From Lithospermum erythrorhizon (lineage: Eukaryota; Streptophyta; Magnoliopsida; Boraginales; Boraginaceae), in assembly GCA_019722365.1 (NCBI GenBank), contig JADFUC010001745.1:124001-188000 (forward strand): DNA of 64,000 nucleotides, given 5' to 3'. This document shows, piece after piece, positions 11,361 to 24,100 of the stretch. The notes under the pieces were generated by a model. It was not told the origin of the DNA, made no database searches, and saw nothing but the letters and a program-made list of their open reading frames with translations. How positions within the stretch are numbered: position 1 is the first letter of the stretch; every line of letters begins with the position of its first letter. Made by a program: the position numbers and the translations under genes.

Positions 11361-13530
11361 CGCTGATCATCAGCGTTACTCCCCGTATCTTTTTGATCAC
11401 ATATGTTTCAAAAAGAAATCTGCTTCGATCACCTAACTTCCAAAAATATTTCTACTTGGTTTTTCCATCCAAATTTCCGTTACGTCACCGTTAAGTTGTC
11501 ATGTGCCACAAATGTGACATTATTTTAAGGGTATTTTTGTCATTTTACTTGTTTACTAATTAACTTAATCGATCACCATGTCAATCGCTTGATCACATAT
11601 AATTCAAAGCGCCCCAAATGATCATGCGCTCGATTTCCTCATTGTAGCTTTATGGGCTTTTTTTTTAAAAGTGTCCTATTTGATCACCAAACTTTCCAAA
11701 ATTGACATATTTATTTTTTCACCCAAATTTGAGTATATAATTCAAAGTGTCCTGTTTAATTTAGAGGTCTTGGGTTCGATTCTCACCAGCGGAGCTGGTG
11801 GGTTTTTTTTAAAAGGCCCCATTTGATCACCAAACTTTCAAAATTGACATATTTATTTTTTCTACCCAAATTTAAGTAACAGTGGGAGGGGTAGATTCGA
11901 ACCCCAACCCCTTTGGTTTTATGCAAGCTTCTCGACACTATAATACCCACTTAATTTCATACGGTGATTGCGCCGCCTCAGATATTACTAATTTATTTCA
12001 CTTAATTTTTTTTAAATAATTTTCTTTCTAATTAAATTTATGAATATTTTAGTTATTAACTCATAATTATGTTTAAGTTTCATTTGTTATATATGATTAT
12101 AATAAATAGCCTTTTTAACTTGTCAATTATGATTACGGCTTGAATGATTTAGTAAATTTTAACATGACAAAATACTTAAAATTGAACCTTAAAAAGTTCA
12201 TCTATATTTCTAAAATGTATAAAGATATTCTCGCAATATATATTTATATTAAAATAATTGTTACGGGCGAAATACAACCAAAGTCTCTTGATTATTTTAT
12301 ATATTTTTTCATTTCGACGCTAGTTCTTGAAATCAAGTATAATTCACTAATTACATTTCTATAACAATCCAATAACTACTTTTGTCAAAATATATAACTA
12401 AAAATTTAATTTCTTAATTATATATAATAAATGATAGGGCTAATGGCCCATTCGATCATACATGTTTCAGAACGTTCACTGTTCGATCACACATGTTTCA
12501 AAATATCCTATTCGATCACACATGTTTCAAAATGTGTCCGGCCACTCCGTCAAAATCGATGTTAAATCCTCGTTAAGAAGATCACCAGTAGAGAACAAAT
12601 TGAGAAGGTTTTTGATCTGGGGGATTTAATCGGGCAACATTTGGGGATTATAAAAAATGGTGAAATTTTAAACGAAATGACTAATTTTACCACCGTAGTC
12701 ACGCCAAACACATGTCGCTTAACGGGCGATTAACATCGCTCTTTACGGTTGACTAACTAGACATTTCAAATACATGATGTATCAAGACATTTTGAAACAT
12801 GCGTGATCGAATAGTGAACGTTTCCTTTAAACATAATATCGAACGGGCCATTAGCTCCTAAATGATAATAATAATAAGTTAAAATTCATTTATTATAATC
12901 AGTATATAAGAATGAAGACTTAATTATAATTATAAGTTAAAAAATTCATAACCAACTAAAAATATTTATAAATGTTAATTTGAAAAGAAAAAGTAATTTA
13001 AAAGATGATGAAGTGAAATACATACACATTAAGAATAATTGAGCCACAAAACTAAGACAAAGTTGTGGTGTCCTAATGCAGCGAAGTCAAAGATACAAAC
13101 TGCGAAATGGAGGTTCAATCCCTCCCCTTATTTACTCAAATTTGGACGAAAAAAATAAAATAAGGAGGTCAATTTTGAAAAGTTTGGTGAAAAAATAAGA
13201 CATTTTGAAATATATGTGATCAAACGGTGACATGGGAAAAAATAAAATAAGGAAGTCAATTTTGAAAGTTTTCTAAAGGATCAAACGGTACATTTTAAAT
13301 ATATGCGATCAAACGAGCAGAAACATGTTTCGACAATTCGTAATTAGTAAATAGCAAAATATCCCTATAATAATACGCGAGTGACACCAATTTAACTATA
13401 GCTTAATGGAAATTTGGGTTTAAAATAAACCAAATGTAAACATTTTCTAAGAAAAGTATCAAACAATGACTTAAAACATGTGATCAAAATAATTAAGGTA
13501 AAGAGAGATGACTAACGCCGACTATTATGG
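11361..13530. mobile_element. Large inverted-repeat element, MULE/foldback-like
   Basis: The two outer arms are diverged inverted copies. 'ttttgatcacatatgttt' (about 11391) matches the inverse of about 13475-13500. The GGGTATTTTTGTCATTT segment near 11530 matches the inverse of about 13345-13375. 'caccaaactttccaaaattgac' near 11685 matches the inverse near 13170-13190. Arms are roughly 500-600 bp. SINE-like B boxes (GGTTCGATTC near 11771, GGTTCAATCCC near 13113, and one inverted near 11893) sit inside the arms. No transposase frame is present. Ends are approximate and no clean target duplication was found. Confidence 0.55.
12437..12858. mobile_element. Mutator-type MITE with 9-bp target duplication
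   Basis: This 422-bp element has terminal inverted repeats of about 75 bp (left GGGCTAATGGCCCATTCGAT, right ending CGGGCCATTAGCTCC). It is flanked by a perfect 9-bp direct repeat TAAATGATA at 12428-12436 and 12859-12867. A 9-bp duplication is the hallmark of Mutator-like transposition. The interior has no coding capacity. It sits between the arms of the larger inverted-repeat element. Confidence 0.85.
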
Positions 13531-15215
13531 TTCGTCGGACGTGCCGAATTTAAAATAGTTTAAAACTTAAAAATTAATCTAAGTGACAATAATTGAGGTT
13601 AATCTATGTGTGAATGTTTTAAAATGTTATTTGAATAATATTTTATTTACGAAGAAAATCTAGTGAAAGTTGGTGAAATGTAATTAAAAATACCATTAAC
13701 CTATATTACACCCTAATTTAAAATTAATAAAAACGAAGTAAATCCAGATAAATAGAGTGTAAAATTATTTATTTATTTCATCCAATCCAAACAATTTCAT
13801 TTATTTGTGTGAGTTGAAAACACTTTCTCCCTCCCTTTCTAATCTCTACCACAAACTGGAGAAACTTCCATCTCTTGAGGAGGACCATCAACAAACGGTA
13901 CATGGGGCCTTTAATTAATTACCCTTTTCTGCTATTTATTCAATATAATTTGATTTTATATGCTTCTTATAAAGTTGATTATGACCCATCAACATTATAT
14001 GAGTATAAAAGAAAACGATTTAGCTGAAAATGAGATTACTATATGAAATGGGTAAATTTAGGTATTATATTTTAATATAGAGAATATAGAATTAATTGGA
14101 GAAATAAACTGAAAAATGAATATCATGGTTAAAAATCTGTTCTTGATTGCTTATATTCTAGTTTATTTTGTAGAATTGCAGAAGTATGGACAACTAGATA
14201 AATAAATTCAATTCGATTACATTAACATGCCTCTATGCCAAGCGGGGTGGGCATAATATGCAGCCTTACCCTTGTGATAACAGGGAGGCTGTTTCCAAAT
14301 TGGCCCGAGATAATTTCAATTTGATTGCCAAAGTGAATTTAAGAGGGAGATGGCAGTCTCACTGAAACAGGGTGTTTGAGTAAGTGAGTGAACTAGGGTA
14401 GTTCAATGGCAGTCGGTTTGGTTTCAGTCCGAGTTCAAAAATCATGTTTAGAATCATATCAGAGTAGAATCACATAACATGTACATGAGGCATGATGTGT
14501 CTATCATGTAGCATGTTATGGTGTCCTTCTTTTATTATTGTACTCTTGATTAGAACAATATATCATTTAGTGTGTTTATTAATTCTACCTTCTTCCGAAT
14601 TGATTATCTAATGGTGTTTTTGCTTAGAAGTGGATTCGATGTTCATTCTATTCAAAATAAGAATTCATGTGGTATTCGGTGAGATTAAATGAGATCGTTA
14701 GTATCATTGGAATAATAGTTCAATTGATGAAATTAAGTCTTGTATATAAGAAAAACGAAGTTTATGTTTTACATGATTTATCATGCCTATCAAAGGCAAT
14801 GGTATTAGGCAAACCCTTTTTGAATGTTTCTCATCCGATGCTCGTTTTATGTTGTTTACCTGCTAAAGTTTTGTACTTCGTAGTATGTAAGAAAAAGTGA
14901 GTTTATAGTGGTCATGCTTATTGAAGACTATTGTATCAGGTGAAACCTTTTTGCACTTTTATAATGAGATCCTTATATTTAGATGCAGTTAAGTTATATT
15001 CATTACAAGTTTGTGATTCTGAAACTCGTCGATGTAAATGTCACTTTGATCTCTTTTACGTATTTTGATAGAAGAATAAAAGAAGCACAGCTACTCTTCC
15101 AGCGGACACCAACAGACCATCAAACGAAAAGAAACTTCACAAACATCAAAAGCTAATAAGTAACCTTGAGCAGCTGGGTGATACCATATCAAGAATCTTC
15201 ATAACCACCCTGATC
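13531..15215. other. Gene-free stretch upstream of SARD4
   Basis: Apart from a SINE-like fragment at 14225-14310, no coding sequence was recognised. The frame at 14667-14900 lacks any family signature. The SARD4 promoter should lie in the last few hundred bases, but no convincing TATA box was picked out. Confidence 0.45.
14225..14310 (+). repeat. SINE-like fragment
   Basis: The sequence has the form 'gcctctatgccaagcggggt ... gcagccttacccttgtgata ... gaggctgtttcc'. It resembles the 3' body of SINEs that I recall as common in asterid plants (CAGCCTTACCCTTG ... GAGGCTGTTTCC). No target duplication was identified. Confidence 0.5.
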
Positions 15216-16274
15216 ATGTCTAACCAGGTCAACTCCATTGCTAATGCCACCACGGTTGCAGCCATCACCACTTCCGAGCCTCAAATGTTCATCCCAGCAT
15301 CCAAACTCTATTCTCTCATCACCCATAAAGCCCTTATCAGCCACCTCAACTTCACACTTTCTACATTCTTGTCAGCTATTCAATCCCCACTTCGTCAATG
15401 CTACCAAACAGGCCCTTCTTCGTCTCTCCTCCTCATGCCATCATGGTCTCTCTCCCCCTCCTTTCCTTATATTGGGGTCAAGCTTCTGACCCACCATCCC
15501 GACAACTCTTCAATAAACGTACCTGGAGTCCAGGGTACCTATGTGCTATTTCGGTCCACTAGTGGTCAACCCTTGGCCTCTGTTGATGCCACTGAACTGA
15601 CCCTCTTTCGTACAGCATGCATATCAGCTTTGGCTTCGGAATTTTTGTCTCGAAAAGACTCTGAAATCCTTGTTATGGTTGGTGCTGGTGCTTTGGCTCC
15701 CCATTTGATAAAGGCTCATCTGTCAGTTAGGCCAGGTGTGAAAAGAGTCATTATTTGGAACAGAACAATTGAAAAGGCAAGACTTCTAGCTGACAAGTTG
15801 AGAAATGAAATTGAGGGTGTGAATTTTGAAAGCTGCGACAGTGGGGTTCTTGACGATGCTGTGAAGGTAGGTGACATAATTAGTTGTGCCACGAATTCGG
15901 AAACCCCATTAGTGAAGGGTGTGGAGCTGAAAGTGGGCGCGCACTTGGACATGGTGGGATCATTTAAGCATTCAATGCGTGAGTGTGACGATGATGCAAT
16001 AAGAAGGGGAAGAGTATTCATCGATAATGAAGCGGCCCTGGCCGAGGCAGGAGAGCTAGTGGGTGCTTTCGACAGAGGAGTGATCCCGAGGAATGGTGGC
16101 ATTATAGGGGACTTAGTGGAGTTGATCAAAGGGGACAAGATTGGAAGGAGGGACCCTGAGGAGATCACTGTGTTCAAATCAGTTGGTTCTGCAACTGTGG
16201 ATCTTTTGAGTGCTCAATTAGTGTATGAAAATAGTTTAAAAAACCGAGTCAATGAACAATCATCTGTCAGCTAG
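15216..16274 (+). CDS. SARD4: SARD4-type dehydropipecolate reductase (ornithine cyclodeaminase fold)
   Basis: Intronless 352-residue protein of the ornithine cyclodeaminase/mu-crystallin family. Arabidopsis SAR DEFICIENT 4 reduces 2,3-dehydropipecolic acid to pipecolic acid downstream of ALD1, feeding the FMO1 step of systemic acquired resistance. The N-terminal substrate half contains LLLMPSW (71-77) and DATELTLFRTA (124-134). The Rossmann NAD(P)H half starts at VGAGALAPH (155-163), followed by IIWNRT (179-184), GDIISCATNS and the late FKSVGSATVDLL. These blocks closely match Arabidopsis SARD4 as I recall it, which is about 325 residues. The extra ~24 residues here are N-terminal and Ser/Thr/Ala-rich, consistent with a plastid transit peptide. 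A later Met at 24 (QMFIP) could be an alternative start. Codons are complete with no disruption. Confidence 0.93.
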   Translation: MSNQVNSIANATTVAAITTSEPQMFIPASKLYSLITHKALISHLNFTLSTFLSAIQSPLRQCYQTGPSSSLLLMPSWSLSPSFPYIGVKLLTHHPDNSSINVPGVQGTYVLFRSTSGQPLASVDATELTLFRTACISALASEFLSRKDSEILVMVGAGALAPHLIKAHLSVRPGVKRVIIWNRTIEKARLLADKLRNEIEGVNFESCDSGVLDDAVKVGDIISCATNSETPLVKGVELKVGAHLDMVGSFKHSMRECDDDAIRRGRVFIDNEAALAEAGELVGAFDRGVIPRNGGIIGDLVELIKGDKIGRRDPEEITVFKSVGSATVDLLSAQLVYENSLKNRVNEQSSVS

Positions 16275-16312
16275 GATTGCAAGAACTTTCTATTTTATTG
16301 TAAAGAGCACAT

Positions 16313-16318
16313 AATAAA
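16313..16318 (+). terminator. Candidate polyadenylation signal of SARD4
   Basis: AATAAA lies 39 bases after the stop codon in an A-rich run. Plant signals are loose, so this is only a plausible site. Confidence 0.45.
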
Positions 16319-17360
16319 AAAAAGTATGGAAGGTAGAGACCAGAGACCATAATGAACTTCCAATAATTTTATGATTTTTCATTTTGATCAACTTTCTATT
16401 TATGATGGCTCAATAAAGCTTCAAGGGTGGGTAAAGTGCAATATACCCTCTGTGATTTTTCTTCTTTCAAAATGTGTAACCTATCTTTTGTATTTTCTTA
16501 ATGCATAACTTATAACTCTAGTATTTTTCAGAAGTCTGCAAATTACTGATTGGGGTGTCTAGGAGTCATTACAATTTACAAGCCATATCACAAAAACTCT
16601 CCAATTCAAAGATTTTCTTAATGAAAAAATCCAAGTAGGTTATATGGTTTCGAGTCACTCCTCTTATCACAGTTATTTTAGAAGGAAAACTCATAAATTC
16701 ATAACAATATCATATTGTAAATTGACATTTGTTTTGCGGTGGAGTGAGTGATTCGCCATATTTTTAATTGTGCGCTTCTTGCAGGTTCTTTGGAATTTGT
16801 ATTCCAGGCATCAACTTGGGCCACAAATCGTATTAAGCGAGTTGAAATATATCGTTTGGTATGGAGTACCGTTACTTTGGCAGCAGGTTCTATCGATTTG
16901 ATGTAAGCACTTTCCTTGCTTGGTGAAGTATCTCCGGCGGGTGGCAGCCAATAACACTGAAAGCGTGGTCGGGATATGGCCTTGAACTATTTCCGGATCT
17001 TTAAGTGGTAGCGATCCAAGAGGAAATAAGTACTAAGAAGAATTTTGATTAATTCAAATGGTGAAACGATCTTGACATTTATTAGTCTGAGGCATGTAGT
17101 GAGGGCACATGAGTGGAGTGTTAATACTTGAGACATGTCACATGACAGCTGTAGGAGGAGATGCTAGTACCGATCCAGCGTGCTAACCAGTGGCCTAGGT
17201 CCGTACTACTCGTCGATGTATAAATATTTAACCAATGTCACTTATTTTAACCCATATCAGTGAGCAATTGTCATTGTCTCCAATTTTCTTTGTTTTCAAA
17301 TTTCGAGAAGAATTTTGATAATGAATTGATTTTCAATTTTATTATATAGAATCCAATCAT
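16319..17360. other. SARD4 to SMC4 intergenic region
   Basis: No gene found. It leads into a SINE insertion (17361-17515) and then Stowaway-like sequence adjoining SMC4. Confidence 0.5.
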
Positions 17361-17515
17361 TTATTGAGAGAGAATCGAGATAGTGCAGCGGTTGGTGACA
17401 CCCCTAGATACGTGAGGTAAGGGTTCAAATACCGTTGTAGGGAGGCTGGGAGATGGGTTAAGAAAGTATTGTAATTTTACGTCTCGCAAAAATTTATAAA
17501 AAAGGAAAAAAATTT
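17361..17515 (+). mobile_element. tRNA-derived SINE
   Basis: A 155-bp insertion is flanked by the 7-bp direct repeat CAATCAT (17354-17360 and 17516-17522). It has an A-box-like 'atagtgcagcggttggtg', a B-box-like GGGTTCAAATAC about 35 bases later, and an A-rich tail. This is the structure expected of a pol III-driven SINE. Confidence 0.7.
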
Positions 17516-17941
17516 CAATCATGTACTTTTATACTCCGTACACATCAAAATAAAAAATACAAATTGGTTAATGAGTTTGGACATCACTCACTTTTAATTC
17601 CACATGTGAAATATACTAGTTATTTTTTATATTTTAAAATCGTCCCAAAATATCTAATTTTAGGTATAATTCAATGTATAGACGAAATGCGCAAAGATAT
17701 TTTAGATCAAAAGTAACAAATCTCATTGGTCGATGGACAACTTTTTAAAAAGTGATCAAATGCGGGCAGTCTAAAACGTAAATGATCTAATTAGAATAAT
17801 TTTTTTTGAACCATGAGTAATGTCGTTTAAAATTTTGACACGTAATGGTAAACATCAATAAAAAAAGTGAAGTCAAATTGAGAACGAATATCATTTTCCC
17901 CCCAAGAACGCGCTCCCTTTTCAAACTGTGAACTGAAAGTA

Positions 17942-18077
17942 TACTCCCTCCATCCCTATTTCAAATCATAGCATATCAAAATCTAGAAACTCTCTGGTTT
18001 GAAACTGGACAATTATTTTGGGACAAATTCAGAAACTCTCTAGTTCGAAAGTGGACAATTATTTTGGGACAAATCGT
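17942..18077. repeat. Stowaway-like remnant with a 46-bp tandem duplication
   Basis: The tract starts TACTCCCTCCATCCC, a Stowaway-type terminus. It then has two 46-bp units (17986-18031 and 18032-18077), each 'gaaactctct ... ggacaattattttgggacaaa'. The inverse of this unit (GTCCCAAAATAATTGTCCA) is typical of the inner edge of such MITEs. It ends 33 bases before the SMC4 start codon and so probably forms core promoter or leader. Confidence 0.65.
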
Positions 18078-18110
18078 TGCAAAACTGCTATTATCCACCA
18101 CTCAACTCAG

Positions 18111-21100
18111 ATGGCGACGGAGGAGCCACCACCTACAACCACCACCCGAGGCGATTCGACTCAGCCGAAAGCTAGTAGTAGGCCTCCAAGGTTGTTTATT
18201 AAGGAAATGGTTATGAATAATTTCAAGTCTTATGCTGGTGAACAACGTGTTGGCCCTTTTCACAAGGTTAGGGTTTCTCTTTATTTGGGGTAGGGGTAAA
18301 ATTTTGAATTACAGAGTACATTTAATCAAAAGATTTGACTTATCAATTAAAAATACACATACTACTAAATTAGTCGTATATATATATATACAAAGTATGT
18401 TAATTTTGATCATTTTATGATAATTTAAATGAATGAATTATTGCTTCAAAAGAAGGTTGAAAATATATAAACCTCCCAATTAAATTGAAACGAGGGAGTA
18501 TATGTTTTGTAATATTTGGTGAAAAATATATTGAGTATTAGTATTTTTAATGTAGCTTGACATATATGCTCTGCATCCCAAAAATATTGACAAGTTTAAA
18601 ATTTCCAACAAGATTGTTTAGTTTTGAATATTGATGGTTGACTTTTTAAAATTGAAATAAAATATTTAGTAATGTATATTATTTGGTGAAAAAACGATTC
18701 AAAGATACTATTTTTCAAGCTAATTTACTACTAACATGATTTTTTTTAATCAAATCGAAGTTATGTGTGTCAATCAAGGTAGAAAAGTTTGTTTATTTTG
18801 ACCATTGGAGATCAAACTAGGCTCCTTTGGGGTGGAGGGAGTATTATCTAAATTTGTTTGAAGTTTAACGGATTGTTAGTTAATTGGAAAACAGAGTTTT
18901 TCGGCTGTTGTTGGACCAAATGGAAGTGGGAAAAGCAATGTTATTGATGCTATGCTATTTGTGTTTGGAAAAAGAGCGAAGCAGGTAAGTTCAAAGCAAG
19001 CCGAATTATTTCTGTATTCGATGAAATTTAGTGATGTATTTCCAACAAAGAGTCTTTAAGATCAATTTCGTTCCAAATTAAGTTAAAAAGTTCATCACAT
19101 TCGTTAGTGCTTTAGCTGATTGAAGTTCTTATTGGCTTTGTTTTGGTTTTTTCTACATTTTTTGTTTGTTATTTGAGCATTATATAGTTTTGTTGCTTAC
19201 TACTCAAGCAAGATTGGTTTTTTTAATGACATGAGGATATGATTGTATGTCTGACATAAATTTATTGTACATATTGTCGTTGTTTTCAAAATAAGCAGAT
19301 GCGGCTTAACAAAGTCTCAGAGCTCATTCACAATTCGACAAATCATCAAAATCTAGAGAGTGCTGGTGTATCTGTTCACTTTCAGGAAATCATAGACTTG
19401 GTACATTATTTATCACTGATAACTATGTTGCACTTTGGATGTATTCTTTGTTCACTCAAATTTAACATTCTACTGTATAGGATGATGGGACATATGAGGT
19501 TCTCCCAGGAAGTGATTTTGCGATTACTCGTGTTGCCTTTCGAGATAATTCTTCGAAGTATTATATAAATAATCGTGGGAGTAATTTCACTGAGGTCACA
19601 AAGTTATTGAAAGGAAAAGGAGTGGATTTGGATAATAATCGTTTTCTAATTCTCCAGGTATGGGCATTCTAATGTCTGATTTGGTTATGGGAATTTAAAG
19701 TATGGGCATTGAGTTGCAATATAAAATCATATTTATTCAGGGCGAAGTTGAGCAGATATCACTTATGAAGCCGAAGGCACAAGGACCTCATGATGAAGGA
19801 TTCTTAGAATATTTAGAGGATATTATTGGCACAAACAAATATGTTGAGAAGATAGATGAATCTCTCAAGCAGTGAGTTTTACTTCACCTCAAGAAACTAC
19901 ATCCTATAGACCTTAAGGCCTTATATATGAATCGATGAAGTTGTTAGACTTTCCTTCATTTTAATATGTTTCACGAGTCATAGGAAAAATAAGACCTTCT
20001 GGCCAAACACTGCTCATATAAAAAATGCAGAATTTCAATTTTAGGTTTTTAGACCTTCTCAATTAGACAAATAAAAAGCCAATCCTCACTCTATGATTTC
20101 CAACTCCTGTACCTACCCAAGCGGGCACACACACAATGGCACAACAATCCAAATAAATTGTATTGCTGCTAAATTCATGTGTGAATGACTGTGATAAATT
20201 CCTTTGTGAATGACAGCGTGATTATATTTTTTGTTGTATTATTCATTCATATGCTTCATCACTGTATCATGCCGTTCCTTTTGACTCATCTAGGCTGGAA
20301 TCACTTAATGAAAAAAGATCCGGAGTTGTTCAAATGGTGAAGTTGGCAGAGAAAGAAAGAGACAGCTTGGAGGTATAATCATGAGCAGTCAGTTTGTTAA
20401 AACAACGGTTAGGTGTTATCCATTGAATTACAATTTTCATATGTTAACTGTATCAGAATGTCAAGAATGAAGCTGAAACATACATGCTCAAAGAATTGTC
20501 ACTGCTGAAGTGGCAAGAAAGAGCAACCAACTTGGCTTCTGAAGATAATAACTCACAGATTGTTGAGCTCCAGACCAATATTTCTGGCCTTGAAGAAAAT
20601 TTACAAGCGGAAAGGTGTCTTCCTGTTACCTTTCTGTTGTATTGGACACTACTGTGATTTATGCGGCAATGCTGTTTTCTGTCATCTTATATACATAACT
20701 ATTTCATGGAAACTAACCAGGGGGAAAATCAAAGAAAATAGCAAGTCATTGAAGGAACTGGAGACCGTGCATTCGAAGTATATGAAACGACAAGAGGTAA
20801 TCATCACATGTTACTCCATGCATATATCAGTTGAGCTGTTTCATTTGTTTATATTTTTCCTATTAGATCATTTAGCTGTTTTAACTGTTCCGTTTTTTTT
20901 TCATCTTCCCAGTTCAATCGTTTAGCTGTTATATAATTGTGCATATTGTTGTGTAGGAGCTTGAGAATCAACTGCACAATTGCAAGGATGAATTTAAAGA
21001 GTTTGAAAGGCAAGATATCAAACATCGGGAGGATTTAAAACACTTGAAACAGAAGATCAAGAAATTAGAAGATAAGCTGGAGAAGGTATGAGAACTGTTG

Positions 21101-24100
21101 AGCTTTTAATTATTGGACATGTCTTATTCTATTCCTTATCTTGCAGGACTCTTCAAAAATTTCTGACATTACAAAGGAGAGTGAGGACTCTACAATTCTT
21201 ATCCCTCGCTTGGAGGAAGAAATTCCGAAACTTGAAAAGGTTTTGTTGGATGAGGAGAAAGTGCTGGAGGAGTTGAAGGACAAGGCAAAAGGTTAAAGAT
21301 TTTTTCGGCAGAAAACTGGTTTATGCAAACCAAGTTTGTTTGATGGAATCATCTCATGTGTCATCTGCCGTTTCATACTCTGCCTGTTAACATTGTATTC
21401 TGTTATCCATCTGTGACAGTGAATTGTACATTCAGATTAACTTAAGTTGGTCAAGAAAGAGATCTATAGTATTACTCTAAAATAGGTGAACTTTAATTCT
21501 TAACTACTCAGTATGGCTCATAGGAGATATGTTGTCAGGCTTTTAACTGTCAATCCTACTCATGAGTCATTCATACGCAGTTAGAAATTGTTCTTACTGG
21601 GTGTGATTCATGTATTTGCTTTAGTATCTAAATGCTGATTCTCTGTTTCCCCTCGTATTGTTTTAGTAGTCAAGTATTGAGTATTGACAAGACTGAAGTG
21701 CAAATAATATCTACAACCTCACTATAGATAAGTAGCATAGATAGTTAATGAGCCATTTTTTATGTATCTCATGATATCCAAGAGCCAGAGAATATAAAAT
21801 CTTCGACTCCACAGGATCTAAAAAAGTAAAGGCAGTTATTTTTTAACTTTCCAAGCTCTTTGTATGAGAAAAAATAAATGTCAATGATTAGGATTCTGAT
21901 CAATTGATTCTATTGTTGAAAATTTGGCCTGTCTATATATTTGCGCCTACAGAGATTTATCTTCATATTTTGACACGCAGCTGAAACTGAGATCTTGCTC
22001 TGTGAGCTGTCTGACGTCCGTGGAAAACTGGAACCATGGGAAAGGCAATTGGTTGAGCACAAGGGAAAACTTGAAGTTGCATCTTCAGAGAGTAAACTTC
22101 TTAATGAGAAGGTACCCTTTGACTTCTTATTTCATTTGTTTTCTTAAACCTCAATCCTGGGTAAGGATTGGCTTCATTATTATCAAGTTTTAACATATTT
22201 AATCCCCTTGAAGTCTGTTATCATATAGAAGTGGTTGAGTTGATACATATTGTTCCCCATTTTAAACTGGATAGCTTTGATATATCTGAATAATTCCATT
22301 TATTATCTTAGCATGAAGCTGGCCGTGACACTTATGAAGATGCTATGAAGCAAATTAATGAGCTTAACCAGCAAATTGAGACAAAGTCTTCAAACATAAA
22401 GAAGATTCAGATTGATATAGAAAAGAAGAAGCTTGAATCTTTTGATGCACGTAAAGAGGAACAGGTATGTCTTTGAACTTTTACTCATTACTCAATGGTC
22501 TTTTTATATGTACTGTGGTTAGTTGAAATGTTTCAATTACAGAAATATCGTGAAGACCAAGAAAAATTAATTCCTCTTGAACAAGCTGCAAGACAAAAGC
22601 TCACAGAGCTTCTATCAACTTTGGAAGCTGAAAAGAGTCAAGGCTCTGTCCTGAAAGAAATCATGCGAGCTAAGGCAGAAAATAAGATAGAGGGAATTTA
22701 TGGAAGGATGGGTGATTTAGGTGCCATTGATCGTAAGTTTTCCTTTTCACCAACTCTTTAGTCTCATGTAAAAGAATTATGTTACAATAGAATTACTGGA
22801 AGTTGATTGGGCCTTTCAATGACTTTTTGACATCGCACATTTGTGAATTTGAAGACTTCGATGTAGACATCAGGTTGACATGTAAAAAGGCACAGGCATG
22901 TGTGGAGACACTGGTGTAGGACTCTTCAACAATGATGTCAATTGTCCTTGTAATTTATACTTTCACTGTTATTATTTAAATGACACAGCTAATATGCTAC
23001 ACTTCGATAATAGAACATGTAGTGGGAGACATCAGGTTGACATGTAAAAAGGCATTCTGGAAATAAGAATGACATTTAAACAAAATGGTCTTCATTTGCT
23101 AACAAAACAGAAAGGCCATTCAAATAAAAACTGATGGTGTGTATTTGCTATATCCATCAGTTTTTGGGAAATTTTATTGCTGAAGTCCTTGTGTACCCTG
23201 GAACAATTCTGACCTTTCTGTCCATGGATGGTGCATGTTATTCTCTTCAGTTTTGCTTTATTTATCTTTTCTGCCTGCAGGACAATATGATGTAGCAATA
23301 TCAACTGCATGCCCCGGACTTGATTATATTGTGGTAGAAACAACTGCTGCTGCACAGGCATGTGTGGAGCTTCTACGTCGAAAGGAACTTGGTGTTGCAA
23401 CTTTTATGATCTTGGTAAGGGCCTTGATTTGGGATATTTTTGCTTGTGGCTGCATTAGGCTAGATAAATTCATATTGGTATTCTGATTTTCATGAGTAAA
23501 TCTTGTAGTCATGGTATCTCTTTATTATGATTATGTACATTGTGGTTCTTTATTCTACATCTCTTTTCCTATTGTATGTTACTATCAAGTATTTGTACAC
23601 TAATAACCTGTTTGCATTAAGTTTCTATGCCATCTGCTGCATCCAAGTATTAATATGGACTAGTCTTATACTCTGTACATGAAATACTTAATGTGTGAGA
23701 TTTCACTTGAGGTAATCTTTCATGTAAATGATTGAAATAAATAATTTGTTATTTGAGGTTATTATTTCACTAATCCCCATGAGCCTCATTTGACGTTTTT
23801 TGTGTAATGCAGGAGAAACAAGTTCATCATTTACCCAGACTGAAAGAATCAGTAAATCCTCCCGAGGGAGTTCCACGCCTTTTTGATTTAATTAGGGTTG
23901 AGGATGAAAGAATAAAGCTAGCATTTTATGCAGCATTAGGAAACACTGTGGTTGCCAAAGATATTGATCAGGTACACATTTGAACAAATTACTTTGTATC
24001 CCATGCTGATGCATATAAGCATGTTAGCATGACATGAGGCACTTATGCAATGGTCATCAACATGAATTGTCTCTAGCATGGGGCACTCACGTTACCAGAA

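Noticed and set aside
14667..14900. Small gene upstream of SARD4
   Set aside because: No homologous feature, no splice or promoter context.
15716..16177. Long open frame on the minus strand
   Set aside because: It is antisense to SARD4 and has only Ser/Pro-rich shadow sequence; the plus frame has clear family motifs.
18018..18110. Upstream in-frame ATG as the SMC4 start
   Set aside because: The extra residues are encoded by Stowaway-like tandem repeat DNA, and the homologous N-terminus begins near the ATG at 18111. Kept only as an alternative.
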